64,000 nt of DNA, from assembly GCA_036850595.1 (NCBI GenBank), contig CM072156.1:1625180-1689179 (forward strand), written 5' to 3'. Shown here one piece after another: positions 45,276 through 58,365 of this stretch. The notes beneath the pieces were generated by a model. That model searched no databases. It was given only the letters and a program-made list of their open reading frames with translations, and was not told where the DNA came from. Made by a program: the position numbers and the translations under genes. The first letter of the stretch is position 1. Each line of letters opens with the position of its first letter. The stretch is from Rhyacichthys aspro (lineage: Eukaryota > Chordata > Actinopteri > Gobiiformes > Rhyacichthyidae).

Positions 45276-46175
45276 CAGTCCCTGAACAGTCCCTGAACAG
45301 TCCCTGAACAGTCCCTGAACAGTCCCTGAACAGTCCCTGAACAGTCTCTGAACAGTCCCTGAACAGTCCCTGAACAGTCCCTGAACAGTCCCTGAACAGT
45401 CCCTGAACAGTCCCTGAACAGTCCCTGAACAGTCCCTGAACAGTCTCTGAACAGTCCCTGAACAGTCCCTGAACAGTCTCTGAACAGTCCCTGAACAGTC
45501 CCTGAACAGTCCCTGAACAGTCCCTGAACAGTCCCTGAACAGTCCCTGAACAGTCCCTGAACAGTCTCTGAACAGTCCCTGAACAGTCCCTGAACAGTCC
45601 CTGAACAGTCCCTGAACAGTCCCTGAACAGTCCCTGAACAGTCCCTGAACAGTCCCTGAACAGTCCCTGAACAGTCTCTGAACAGTCCCTGAACAGTCCC
45701 TGAACAGTCTCTGAACAGTCTCTGAACAGTCCCTGAACAGTCCCTGAACAGTCCCTGAACAGTCCCTGAACAGTCCCTGAACAGTCCCTGAGCAGTCCCT
45801 GAACAGTCCCTGAACAGTCCCTGAACAGTCCCTGAACAGTCCCTGAACAGTCCCTGAACAGTCTCTGAACAGTCTCTGAACAGTCCCTGAACAGTCCCTG
45901 AACAGTCCCTGAACAGTCCCTGAACAGTCTCTGAACAGTCCCTGAACAGTCCCTGAACAGTCTCTGAACAGTCTCTGAACAGTCCCTGAACAGTCCCTGA
46001 ACAGTCTCTGAACAGTCCCTGAACAGTCTCTGAACAGTCTCTGAACAGTCCCTGAACAGTCCCTGAACAGTCCCTGAACAGTCCCTGAACAGTCCCTGAA
46101 CAGTCTCTGAACAGTCCCTGAACAGTCCCTGAACAGTCTCTGAACAGTCCCTGAACAGTCCCTGAACAGTCCCTG
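45276..46175. repeat. 11-bp minisatellite, right copy (~82 units)
   Basis: The same TCCCTGAACAG/TCTCTGAACAG units as 6,376-6,637 but 900 bases long, more than three times the left-copy array. One unit reads TCCCTGAGCAG. Confidence 0.97.
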
Positions 46176-46662
46176 CTCCTTCTGCCTCAGGACACAGCTT
46201 TAGTTCAACGCTCTCTGCTCTGAGGCATGAACACAGAGGCTTCTGTTGTATCTAAAGTTCTCAACAGGAAAGAAAGTTTTCTAATGTCGAGTAAAAGGAA
46301 GAAAGAAGGAAGGAAACATTCAAGGCCCTGTGTGTGTCTGTGTCTGTGAGCAGCTGTAAACGTTAGAAACCCCACAAGAACAAACATTTAAAAGGTTAGA
46401 TGTTCATTTACCAGTATTTTCTCATCTGCGGAGGGTAAAATTAGACTTGGTCGGAGCGTCAGGGTCTTTACGCTGCATGAAACACTGCTTTATGATAATC
46501 CTCCTGTAACACACCCTCTGTCTCTGTGGAAGTGTCCTCATGTCTGTGGCTGTTTGTGTCGTTCCACGCTGCAGATCGGTGGATTTGTGTTTTATGAGGA
46601 TATGTACGCAGGGATGTGACAGGTAAAGCTCGCTCGGCTCCACCGTCCCCCGCCGTCCCCCC

Positions 46663-48291
46663 TTCAGACCCTCCTCAGACCTCCTCAGACCCTCCTCAGA
46701 CACCCGCTGTACCCTCCTCAGACTCCCTCAGACCTCCTCAGACACCCGCTGTACCCTCTCAGACCCTCTCAGACCTCCTCAGACCCTCTCAGACTCCCTC
46801 AGACCTCCTCAGACCACCTCAGACTCCCTCAGACCACCTCAGACCTCCTCAGACACCCGCTGTACCCTCTCAGACCCTCTCAGACCTCCCTCAGACCTCC
46901 TCAGACCTCCTCAGACTCCCTCAGACCACCTCAGACCTCCTCAGACTCCCTCAGACCTCCTCAGACCTCCTCAGACTCCCTCAGACCACCTCAGACCTCC
47001 TCAGACCCCCTCAGACCTCCTCAGACACCCGCTGTACCCTCTCAGACCCTCTCAGACTCCCTCAGACCTCCTCAGACCCTCTCAGACTCCCTCAGACCTC
47101 CTCAGACCTCCTCAGACACCCCCCTGACCCCCGCCGTACCCCCTCAGACCCTCCTCAGACTCTCTCAGACCTCCTCAGACACCCGCTGTACCTCCTCAGA
47201 CCCTCTCAGACCTCCTCAGACACCCGCTGTACCTCCTCAGACCCTCTCAGACCTCCCTCAGACCTCCTCAGACCTCCTCAGACCTCCTCAGACTCCCTCA
47301 GACCACCTCAGACTCCCTCAGACCACCTCAGACCTCCTCAGACACCCGCTGTACCCTCTCAGACCCTCTCAGACCTCCCTCAGACCTCCTCAGACCTCCT
47401 CAGACTCCCTCAGACCACCTCAGACCTCCTCAGACTCCCTCAGACCTCCTCAGACTCCCTCAGACCACATCAGACCTCCTCAGACCCCCTCAGACCTCCT
47501 CAGACACCCGCTGTACCCTCTCAGACCCTCTCAGACTCCCTCAGACCTCCTCAGACCCTCTCAGACCTCCTCAGACTCTCTCAGACCCTCCTCAGACTCC
47601 CTCAGACCCTCTCAGACCCTCTCAGACCCTCCTCAGACTCCCTCAGACCCTCTCAGACCTCCTCAGACCCTCCTCAGACCCTCTCAGACCTCCTCAGACC
47701 CTCTCAGACCCTCCTCAGACTCCCTCAGACCCTCTCAGACCTCCTCAGACCCTCCTCAGACCCTCTCAGACCTCCTCAGACTCTCTCAGACCCTCCTCAG
47801 ACTCCCTCAGACCTCCTCAAACCCTCTCAGACCTCCTCAGACCTCCTCAAACCCTCTCAGACCCTCTCAGACCTCCTCAGACTCTCTCAGACCCTCCTCA
47901 GACCCCCTCAGACCCTCTCAGACCTCCTCAGACCCTCTCAGACCTCCTCAGACCTCCTCAAACCCTCTCAGACCCTCTCAGACCTCCTCAGACTCTCTCA
48001 GACCCTCCTCAGACCCCCTCAGACCCTCTCAGACCCTCCTCAGACCCCCTCAGACCCTCTCAGACCTCCTCAGACCCTCTCAGACCTCCTCAGACTCCCT
48101 CAGACCCTCTCAGACCTCCTCAGACCCTCCTCAGACCCCCTCAGACCCTCTCAGACCCCCTCAGACCCTCTCAGACCTCCTCAGACCCTCTCAGACCCTC
48201 CTCAGACCCCCTCAGACCCTCTCAGACCTCCTCAGACCCTCTCAGACCTCCTCAGACCTCCTCAGACCTCCTCAGACCCCCTCAGACCCCT
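46663..48291. repeat. CCTCCTCAGA/CCCTCTCAGA minisatellite, right copy
   Basis: About 1,630 bases of imperfect 10-12-base units, with interspersed ACACCCGCTGTACC units that recur and suggest a higher-order pattern. A 560-codon open frame covers the array; it is a product of composition and lacks any non-repeat domain. Confidence 0.95.
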
Positions 48292-48828
48292 GCTGTGATG
48301 GCCTGACCCCTCCTCACCCTCTGCTCTGTCCCTGCCTCGGCTCGTTCCCTCGCTGCATGGCCTCGCCGCTCAGACTGGCTTCTCTAAAAAAACTACAGAA
48401 GAACACTTTGAGCATGTGCAGAGAGTTTGTTTTGTTTCAGTGAGATTCAGCTGCAGGAAGAATCAGGAAGTAAAAAGTGTAGTTCTTACCAAACAGATTT
48501 TCAACACACACATCAACAGCTGTGACTCCAGAACTGATATTAAAAGCTCCATCTCTCCATCGTTTGTTGACTTTAGACTCAAGTGGACCTCCAACATTCA
48601 TATCTTCTTTATAACATAGACAGATAAATACTTTTATTTATCCCAAAAAGGAAATTCTATTGCACAGTAGCGCAACATCAATCACGGATAAAAATACATT
48701 TCTGAAAATACACTCAATACTTTAAAATACTTAAAAAATAAATAAAGAAAACAAACACTAACACCAACATTTACATCGTAGAGACTGGTGCAACAGAGAA
48801 CAACAACCAAGCTTTATGACACATGGAA

Positions 48829-49573
48829 GGTCTGACAGGTCTAGGGTCAGAACTAACAGGTCTAGGGTCAGGTCTGACAGGTCTAGGGTCAGGTCTAACA
48901 GGTCTAGGGTCAGGTCTGACGGGTCTAGGGTCAGGTCTGAAGGGTCTAGGGTCAGGTCTGAAGGGTCTAGGGTCAGGTCTGACAGGTCTAGGGTCAGGTC
49001 TGAAGGGTCTAGGGTCAGGTCTAACAGGTCTAGGGTCAGGTCTAACAGGTCTAGGGTCAGGTCTGACAGGTCTAGGGTCAGGTCTAACAGGTCTAGGGTC
49101 AGGTCTAACAGGTCTAGGGTCAGAACTAACAGGTCTAGGGTCAGGTCTGGCAGGTCTAGGGTCAGGTCTGGCAGGTCTAGGGTCAGGTCTAACAGGTCTA
49201 GGGTCAGAACTAACAGGTCTAGGGTCAGGTCTACAGGCTGGGTGGTCTGGGTCAGGTCTGACAGGTCTAGGGTCAGGTCTGGCAGGTCTAGGGTCAGGTC
49301 TAACAGGTCTAGGGTCTGAACTAACAGGTCTAGGGTCAGGTCTGACAGGTCTAGGGTCAGGTCTGACAGGTCTAGGGTCAGGTCTAACAGGTCTAGGGTC
49401 TGAACTAACAGGTCTAGGGTCAGGTCTGACAGGTCTAGGGTCAGGTCTGACAGGTCTAGGGTCAGGTCTAACAGGTCTAGGGTCTGAACTAACAGGTCTA
49501 GGGTCAGGTCTGACAGGTCTAGGGTCAGGTCTAACAGGTCTAGGGTCAGGTCTGACAGGTCTAGGGTCAGGTC
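48829..49573. repeat. 21-bp minisatellite, right copy (~35 units)
   Basis: The same unit as 8,423-9,518 but 745 bases long. One aberrant unit near 49,228-49,255 contains CTACAGGCTGGGTGGTCTGG, and a GGGTCTGAACTAACA variant recurs in a regular four-unit pattern after 49,310. Confidence 0.97.
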
Positions 49574-49699
49574 GCCATATTTTGATATCTTGATATGTTG
49601 ATAGCAAATTTTATTTTAAAAAATAAATAAAAAGAAAACAAAAACTCTGACGAACTCTCAACAAATAAAAATGAAACGAAATTGAACAGACGACAAATA

Positions 49700-49940
49700 T
49701 AAGAATTTAGTCGACTGTATCTACAATAGATTCAGTCTAAAATATAAAGGTAATGTATTTCCTTCAGTAATAATGTCTCTAATGAAAGTAAACTAGTCCT
49801 AACCTGTTCCGGCTGGTATTCAGGTTCCAAGCGTTAACATAGTTTGTATTTAAAGTGTTCTCTTTTGGTCTCCTGTCGTCTTCCCGAGGCTCTAACAAAT
49901 GTTTGTGTCTGACATCACTTCAGCGACGCTCAAAAACTTA
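49700..49940. repeat. Dispersed repeat module, right of the minisatellite cluster, right copy
   Basis: Equivalent of 9,640-9,885. Here it retains TTTAGTCGACTGTATCTAC, the sequence lost in the left copy. Confidence 0.7.
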
Positions 49941-50491
49941 AACAAAACCTGATCAGAAAACCCCACAAGACACTGTCCTCTACATTTAGTTTCACCAGAA
50001 TCCAATGAACATATAAAACCTCTATCAGAAGGGAACTCTTGTTTCTTTTTGAATCCATTGTTGTTGAGAAGATCAGGACTGTTTTATCACTTGTTGTTTG
50101 TGAGATATAGACGATATTAAATACAGACATTATTGCAGTAGTTCTTGTTTAAATGTCCGTTCTTATTCTGTCCAGAGTATCGTGTTGCAGCCTGTAGCTC
50201 TTTCCTACAGTTTCTTTCTCCAGACTCATATTAATGTGTTCTCTTTGTTGTTCATTGTTGCCGTCGGACAAAGGCCCGTTTATGTGCATCACTCTGAGGC
50301 CGACAGAATGTGCTGCAGTTGTCCTTCGTGAAGCCAAACGCTGCCCACTCCTCACAGCAGGACAGGTCTGAATGTGGAACGTCAAATATTAACCCTTCAT
50401 TTTGTTTCCACCGGAGTCTCTCAGACACAAAAATACTCTTTTTAAATAAACACCATTATCATCTTTAGCCCTCTTCATATATAACACATTT

Positions 50492-51224
50492 TTAACCTCT
50501 TAAATGCCAGTTAACTGTTAAATTATTGTTTTGTTTATTTCAGAGGGTCACTGAAAGCTGATTTTTTTTCCATCCAGTATGTGCCAATTTGATTTTTTTC
50601 CCGGGGTATTATCTGAGTCTGGGAGTGTCAAAAATTGGCAGCAAGTCTTTTAAATAATCTGCTCCATCTTAGTCATATAGAAATATTGTGTCAGTATATT
50701 TTTCACATTTTTAAAAAAATAAATGCCATTATTAACTTCAGTCCTCACCATACATAATGAATATTTATGATTTATTTATTTATTTATTCCTTAAATACAA
50801 GTTTTAGCGATTAAAGTCTCTCTCTCACTTGTTTTTTGTTTTTTTTTTTAACACAAAATGTCTGAGAGTGTCAAAAAACATTGATTCTGATCAATTTTTA
50901 TTTATTTATTTTTTAAAGTTGCTTGTAAATAAATTGCTCCAGCGTTCCTATTACACAAAAATGTCTTTTAAAGGTTGCCATGGAAACATTTAGGGATTTC
51001 AGCTCCATGGAATGAAAACAAAATTGCACATGGTAGTGTATTGAAAAAGTCAATGGGACAAATAAATAAATAAATAAATAAATAAACGCTGAAGGGACAC
51101 ACCAAGGTTCACCCCAAAATACACAACCTGGACAAATTTGATGCCATTTGCACCAACACAGCCAAAGTTATGTAAAAATAAAATCCAAAAATCACAAAAA
51201 ACTGTCCAGGACCAGGAGGATTAA
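50492..51224. mobile_element. TTAA-flanked piggyBac-like element, right copy
   Basis: Equivalent of 10,438-11,164, with intact TTAA at both borders (50,492-50,495 and 51,221-51,224). Confidence 0.75.
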
Positions 51225-51381
51225 GGCTGTCGCTGCTCGGCTTTTCAGAACGACCCTCTTGTACCTCCTGCTTGCGCTGCTTTGTGAATGAAAAGTGTGT
51301 TTAGTTTTACTCGTAGGTTCTGAGTCAGGACTACGGTCTCACTCGGCTGTCGTTGTATTTGTGCTCGGTGTTTGTCGGCAG

Positions 51382-51590
51382 GACGCAGGCGGAGATGGCG
51401 CACACGTGTCGCGGGACCATCAACCTGGCCACGGCTCACATCGACACCGAGGACGCCTGCAACATCGTCCTGAGCAGCGGGGGGCGCACTTACCACCTGA
51501 AGGCCAGCACCGAGGTGGAGCGGCAGAGATGGGTGACCGCTCTGGAGCTCGCCAAAGCCAAAGCCATCCGTATGATGAACGACCAGTCCG
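51382..51590 (+). CDS. OSBP2: OSBP2 coding exon 2, right copy
   Basis: Protein-identical to 11,322-11,530; the one base difference is a synonymous Arg codon (CGT for CGC, residue ~117). Acceptor and GTAAGA donor are intact. With exon 1 it completes a PH domain of about residues 24-115, including the conserved C-terminal-helix Trp. Exon 3 is not found in the remaining 12.4 kb of the window, so intron 2 exceeds that length. Confidence 0.92.
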
Positions 51591-51651
51591 GTAAGAGCCG
51601 CCGACGGGTTTAGAGCAGTTTAAAAGAGCAGTGAGCTCTGAGGGTTTAGAA

Positions 51652-52490
51652 GAAACTGGTTTTAGATGGACTTGAACTGGTTTTAGATGGATTTGAACAG
51701 GTTTTAGTTAGATTTTAACAGGTTTTAGTTAGATTTGAAGCTGTTTTAGATTAATTTTAACAGGTTTTAGAGACAACCAGGTTTAAGATGGACTTGAACA
51801 GGTGTTAAATGGACTAAAACTAAACTAAAACCTGTTAAAATCCATCTAAAATCTTTTCAAATCCATCTAAAACTGGTTCTAGTCCATCTAACACCTGTTC
51901 AAGTGCATCTTAAACCTGTTCGTCTGTAAAACTTGTTCAAATCCAACTAAAACCTGTTCAAGTCCTTCTAAAACCCATTAAAATCCAACTAAAACCTGTT
52001 CAAGTCCTTCTAAAACCCATTAAAATCCAACTAAAACATGTTAAAGTCCATCTAAAACCTGATCAAATACAACTAAAACATGTTCAAGTCCATCTAAAAC
52101 CTGTTCAAATCCATCTAAAACCAGTTCAAGTGCATCTAACACATGTTCAAATTCATCTAAAACAGCTTCAAATCCAACTAAAACCTGTTAAAATCCAACT
52201 AAAACCTGCTTAAATCCATCTAAAACCAGTTCAACTGCATCTAACACATGTTCAAATTCATCTAAAACAGCTTCAAATCTAACTAAAACCTGTTCAAATA
52301 CAACTAAAACATGTTCAAATACAACTAAAACATGTTCAAGTCCATCTAAAACCTGATCAAATACAACTAAAACATGTTCAAGTCCATCTAAAACCTGTCC
52401 AAATCCAATTAAAGTGTGAAAAATATCACCTACTAAATGTATTGCAGGGCCACACTACATGAAATATTGTATGAGGCAAATATTTGGGGA
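51652..52490. mobile_element. hAT-like element with two-armed 21-bp minisatellite, right copy
   Basis: Equivalent of 11,593-12,480. The orientation switch is near 51,815. Several units differ in number and order from the left copy, mainly in the reverse-oriented arm. Confidence 0.75.
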
Positions 52491-52566
52491 AGTTTGCTGT
52501 AAAACCCACACACTTTTTCCCTCAAGCTCAAGGCATTTCATTTTCCAGAGTTTATTCCAGAGTGAG

Positions 52567-52585
52567 CCAGAAGGGGGCAGCGCTG
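52567..52585 (+). promoter_or_regulatory. CTCF-like motif in OSBP2 intron 2, right copy
   Basis: Identical to the motif at 12,548. Confidence 0.5.
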
Positions 52586-53682
52586 TCACCTCTTTTCATT
52601 TGTAAATATGCTAATGGCAGCGTGAGAACCCAGCTCCTATTCATCCCTCTTTCCTGAGCCACTGTGTAAAGGTTTTTGGTCAAAGTCTGTGGGAAAAAGG
52701 CATGTTCTGCTCTGGCCTCGTCCCAAAACCTGTCAGTCCCGGTCTTTAGTTTGAGTTTCCAGAGACTGAGACGAGGTTTATATTCCCCTGGCTTCTATTC
52801 ACAAACTCTAAATATAGAGAAGAGAGTGAAAGAATTCAGCCATATCAGGAAGAAAGAGGAGAATACTGCAGTTTTTTTTAGTTTCTACCTTTTGTTGGCG
52901 CTAAAACATGTCATGAATGTCCAGTTTGTTTTAATATTAATGATACGAGGCCCCTCTCATCCATTTTTTTTCAAGGCTCGTCCATTTCCATTAGTTTTAT
53001 GTACTTCTGCTTTATTATATTTAACTATTAGGGCCCATTGCACCAACAGGGTTTAATTTAAACTTTTTTAAACTATTTATTATTGATTATTCGACAAGGT
53101 TTCAATTATACTCCATTTTACTGAATTTAGGAAATGTACAGAGTTAAAAAGGTTTGAGATATTTACAGTGAAAGCGAAAACTAAAATATCCTAAAACAAA
53201 AATCAATCAATATTTTACAGATAGATGTGATGGAAAATACATAATATAAGCAGTAAAATGCATAATTTTGGTAAAATTTTTAAGAAATTTGTTATTTATT
53301 AGAAATTGAATAAAGATTGATGTTAAACTGTATTAAAAAAATATACAAATTTATCTGCATTTAATTCACAGTTCAATTTTTGATGAAGACTACATTTTAT
53401 CTTGGTTTAAAGCTGGGTTTAATTAAAAAAAACAATGGAAATTAAACTGAACTGAACTTGAACTGGTTGAAAATGTAAATCTCGGTGCTTGAACTTGCTT
53501 TTATAATATATACAACAAACTTAAAAAAGAAAATCTTCAAAAAAGTTAACATAAACATAAGTAAACATAAACATTTGAAGCTTGAAAGTCTTAAAATAAT
53601 CTCATAAAGTCCAGATCAACTCCTTTCTTTTGAATTGAATCATTTTCATGTGATTTTTGTAGCTCCCAGTTCCCACTCTTGT

Positions 53683-53698
53683 CCAGCAGGTGGCAGTG
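53683..53698 (+). promoter_or_regulatory. Second CTCF-like motif in OSBP2 intron 2, right copy
   Basis: Identical to the motif at 13,630. Confidence 0.45.
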
Positions 53699-56429
53699 TG
53701 TCCTTTTCTCTAACATCTCCAGCTCTTTCTCTGAGGCTTTGTGTCTGTTTCAGAGAAAGTACATTCACAGCAGCATCATCCCTGGACTCTCTGGGTCCTG
53801 TCTTTAATAAACCCTCCTCCTCTTTTCATAAAACACAGCTTAAAAATGAGCTTTAAAATCTTTAAAATCTGCACAAATCGTCCTTTTATTTTGAGTGTAT
53901 TGAATAAACTGTTGGTGTTTTGTGATTGGTCGTCCCCTCCGTCGATCCGTTCTCTCCCTCCGTCCGACCCCTCCTTTATTCCTTCAAGCTCTTTCTCTGC
54001 TTTTCTTCCACGAGGCTTATTTCTGAATGGACCGACCTTCTGTTTTGCCTCTCGCTCCCGTTTCCGTCGCCTTTTTCCCGCCGAGACCGAGGAGAAATCA
54101 TACATGGGACGTTATCTCTAGAGTAAGTACGGGCTTCTGTTTCGTGTCAATCTAACGAGGCTCTGTTTGTGCCAAAGACAGGATAGTTTAAGGATAAATA
54201 CTGTTGGCGTTTGGTTGGATTTTTAAAAGAACGGCGTTAAACTTGGCTGACATCTTTAGCTGGGGCCGTAAATCACTTGGATGAACTTGCTGATGCATCT
54301 TTAATGAATCGTTCTGGGATAGAGGAAGACTAATAGAAGGGCAGATGATGGCCATAAATATTAAATGTGAGTATTCCTCGTAGAACGATGGTGTCAGTCC
54401 AGTTGATTAATTGTTTTACATGTTTCTACAGATCGTATTTTTCATTTTTATAAACTTACATCTCGGTCACAAGGCTGGTGTATATAATAAAGTCACAATG
54501 TGAGATTTATTTATTTATTTTTTAGTGTTTTGTTTGGAGTTTGGAGTCTATCAATCAATCACAGGGCACTTAAGTCCTTTTTACATTTTTCTTATGTAAA
54601 TTTTTATTGATTTTATAAGACACAGAGCTCACAGAAAACATAAAACAAAGGTAAAAGGCTGGTGCATGTCCTTCCCGGGGGCCACAGCAAGGGCCCTACA
54701 TAAACTCAAGGGACAGTTTGATAAAATAAAGAGTCCATTAATCAAGTTTGAAATGGAAAATCCAGTCCTGCGCCTTTCACGGACAAGTTATTTCAGTAAA
54801 CGTTTGAGTCTGAGTGATGTCTTTAACAGATTTTAGATGAATCCAGAAGCCTTTGTTGAGCGTCATCCTCTCTCCTGCCGCCAATTTGATTAGTGGCCAC
54901 TCGAGGTATTGCAACAAAAAGGATTTCCCCCAAACTCTGCAGTAAAAACAAACACCTGGTGCGTACTACAGGACACATACAAGCACCAAAAAGGCAGGAT
55001 TTTGTCGTGTTTATTGTCCATTTTCACATCCTAGACTGTTTCTCTGCTAAAAATCCTTTAATTAACTTTTATTGGTCAGAACGGATCAGGTGGAACCCCA
55101 CGGTCGATAAAAACACAAGACACATGAGCGAGTGCCGTATTGACCTGCTCTATGGGCCGAAAAACACGGAAATAAACCCAGAAACCAAGGACTTTTTTGT
55201 CGTGTTGCACCAATGAGCAACGTCCATAAAAAGTAATCGTAATAAGTAAGCGACCATGTTTTTTTTACATTTAAATTGTTGACAGAATTCTTACTTTACT
55301 GCAGATCTTCTCACCTGAATAAAACTTACATACAATCTTGTCTTCAATATAGAATAAAGATGGTTTAAATAACTATAGATGTTGATTATTGTGGTTTAAA
55401 TAACTATAGATGTTGATTATTGTGTTGTTCATATTCTTTTAAAATGTATGTGTGTATTCAGGTTTCAGGAGTATTTAAGTGTCCCGTAGAGCCAGCGCTG
55501 GACTAAAATCAAATGATCCAATGACAGAGTTCTCTATAATGACATCTGTGAGCCTCACGGTCCTCATTAGTCCGTTCGTTTCTGCATCGACCGCCGTGTC
55601 CTTGTTTGTCTAAAGCTGCTCAGACAGAGGTCGATCTGCCTCCTCAGCTCCGTTCACAGAGGTCCCAGTCGAACTAAATAAACGGATCTGGACGATAAAG
55701 CCAAGACGATTGTTCTCTACTTTCTCTGTTTTATAGTTTCTGGTGATTTCTCTGTTTTTCGAAACCCCAAACACTCTTTTATGTCTCAAATTCTGCTTGT
55801 GTTTAATGCAGTGTAGACAATAAATCCAATGTTTTCAGCCGTTGATAATAAACACCTTTCCTTTGTTGCCGATGGGTTCTTTATTCACATTAACATTTGG
55901 ATTACGCTGCACTTTTTGTGATTGCTTGGACGGTCGTGTGGTTTTGTTTTTTGCTGTGTTCCCTCCAAACAGGACAAAAATAAAGCAACTCAGAATGATT
56001 AGAAGTAATAGTTTTCGTTAAAAGGCCCCCAGCGTTGTGATAAATGCTTCCTTCTGTTGAATGTGGGTCAATGTTTACAGTGAATGTTCAGTTTCTTCTT
56101 TCAATTATTGCTCTGTCAAACATATTCTGGACTGACCCCTGCTTTATGTTTCGGCTCAGTGTTCAGTGTCCTGCTGGTGTTTCTCTGGGACATGATCACA
56201 AACAGAGTAAGGAACAGAACACTGGAAAATGCAGTTAATGCCTGGTTTTGTGACATTTAAGGTGAAGTCGATGAGCTCAGTTTGTGGAAAAGAGGTTGTT
56301 CGAGGATGTATTCATCTCTGAGAAATGGTAGCAGACAATTTCTTGATGACTTTAAACAAGAAATCATGTTGTCTTATAGATTATGTCTTGTTGGACTGAA
56401 GTTTAAGCTTAACTTTTAAGACGGTAAAC

Positions 56430-56760
56430 TTTTAGCTCTGACTTCGGCGTCTGAACAACAATTATCTCCTCGTTAAACACTGTGTGATTAAATAATATTT
56501 ATCCCCGTTTTACTTTGCCTCCCTTTTCTCTGTTTATGTTTTTCTTTTTTGCTGCTGTTTCTCTGTAAAAAGACAGCCCTGTTTTATCTTCAGCTATTAC
56601 TTCCTTATTGACTGATGGGAGCGCTCCTTTTTCCTGAAGTGAGCTGTGATTGGACAAAACTTCTGAAAATTCAGTTAATCTACTAAAATCCTTAAAAATA
56701 AAGAGTAGATCTTCAGATGATTCCTGCTAAAATATGATTTTAGGAGATTAAACAGTTCTT
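56430..56760 (+). repeat. Unnamed ~500-bp repeat family, diverged partial copy, right copy
   Basis: Equivalent of 16,420-16,720, but the GTGTCGACCA part of the core is deleted, leaving GATGGGAGCGCTCC. Confidence 0.7.
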
Positions 56761-57146
56761 TTTTTCCACATGAATAAAAAAAATTACATACTGCCTGATT
56801 AAACAAACACAAATTATATTTTCCTCCTCTTATTGGAGATTATATTAGATCAAATAGAAATATATTTAACCTATAACAGTCTTAAATAGATATATTAATT
56901 GAATAATTGTAGGATTTGTTTCACGGAGCAACACTCTCTGATAAAAGCCTGATGTGTTTGATTAGAAAAAACCTGACCTAAAACTTATGTTTAAATTAAT
57001 TAATTTCATTTATAACATGTAATTCAAAGTTTGTTTATTGCCAGCACTGGAAGAAGTAGTTGTCTTCTGTAAATGGTAATATAGGCAAAAATACAACATC
57101 AAATCAACATGAATTGTGTTGAAAAAATAAATTTGCCATGGGAAAA

Positions 57147-57196
57147 ATAATTTAATTTAATTTAATTTAATTTAATTTTATTTTATTTTATTATTT
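57147..57196. repeat. TTTAA/TTTTA microsatellite, right copy
   Basis: A short counterpart of the 130-base array at 17,133. Confidence 0.95.
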
Positions 57197-58214
57197 TAGC
57201 ATATCGACATATAACTAAATGAATGGAGGTGTATGTCTATAATGTTCCTGTTTTGACACTTCCATTGCACTAGTTAGTGTCTAAGGAAAAATATCAGGAT
57301 TTAAAATTAGTTGTTGACTTTTGCTCTAAAGTTTTGTTTTTAATTGTGTCCAAAAAGTGATAAAAATCCCAGAATCCACTGATGACTGTGCACAGTTGAG
57401 TTGAGTAGATCTGGCTGCATTAAAAGAGAGAATGTGACGGAGATAATGGCCCGACTCTTCCACCGCAGCAGGGTTGGACTCTGAGAGATGTGTCGTTCGG
57501 GAGAGTTGTAGTCCTGACCTTAAGCCCATTAAAGTGTTCACTGCAGACATCTGAGACACAGCGCCGAGCTCAAACTGTTTTTAATGAGCTCCGCAGCAGA
57601 ACTCAGAAGGTCTGAGCCGTCTCTGAGAAACGTTCAGTAAATGTTCAGGAACAGACGCTGTACGAGCCACAGAGTCGACACAGAAGAAGTTTTTAACTCA
57701 TGGTTTTGTCTGAAGCAAAGAGCGTCTGTGATGAGGCTTTGGGACTCATTTAAACGTTAGATTAATTTAAATACGAAACATTTTAATTAAGGGCAATGTT
57801 AATAGTAATAAATAGGTGAATATAAGATTTGTTGCGTAGTCTGTCTTGGTAATAAAACCTCTTCTCTCAATACCACAGAGAGCGATTAATTGATTAAGTA
57901 ATTGACAATTACTTTAATAATCGATTTCGTTGCAGCAGATGAGTTGTTGCAGCCTTAAAACGATCACTATATGTTTTGTGTAAACTAATAGAAAAGGGAT
58001 AACATTGAAATTGTGATGTTGTTTTTAGGGGAACATTGTCATATGATATTTTTGACTTATTTTGACTTCATCAGTATTATTATATATATATCTTTTTCTT
58101 TTTTACATTTTTTTTTTACTGGTTTTTCATTTATCGACCCAGAATGTCGTACAAAGAACACCAAAAAGTCTAAATTTATATACCACCAAATAATACATAG
58201 ACATACACATAAAA

Positions 58215-58229
58215 AATAATTATTTTATT

Positions 58230-58296
<67 letters not shown>

Positions 58297-58365
58297 TTTT
58301 ATTTTATTTTATTTTATTTTATTTTTATTTTTTTTAATTTAATTTTATTTTATTTTATTTTAGCA
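58215..58365. repeat. TTTA tetranucleotide microsatellite, right copy
   Basis: TTTA repeats followed by TTTTA repeats replace the TTTAA-rich array at 18,272. Confidence 0.95.

Larger units (their letters stand above)
52491..56429 (+). other. OSBP2 intron 2, proximal part, right copy
   Basis: Equivalent of 12,481-16,419. Copy-specific changes are a 12-base loss near 55,050 that removes one arm of ACCAATAA/TTATTGGT, a 31-base tandem duplication near 55,352-55,415, and loss of 20 bases with the CRE-like site near 55,528. No exon recognised. Confidence 0.6.

Noticed and set aside
46616..48298. 560-codon proline/serine/leucine-rich frame
   Set aside because: It covers exactly the CCTCCTCAGA minisatellite. 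The plus strand almost lacks stop codons by composition. The left-copy frame breaks at a different place.
48771..49607. Open frames of up to 278 codons in the right-copy 21-bp array
   Set aside because: The same repeat effect; lengths follow the unit number, not protein conservation.
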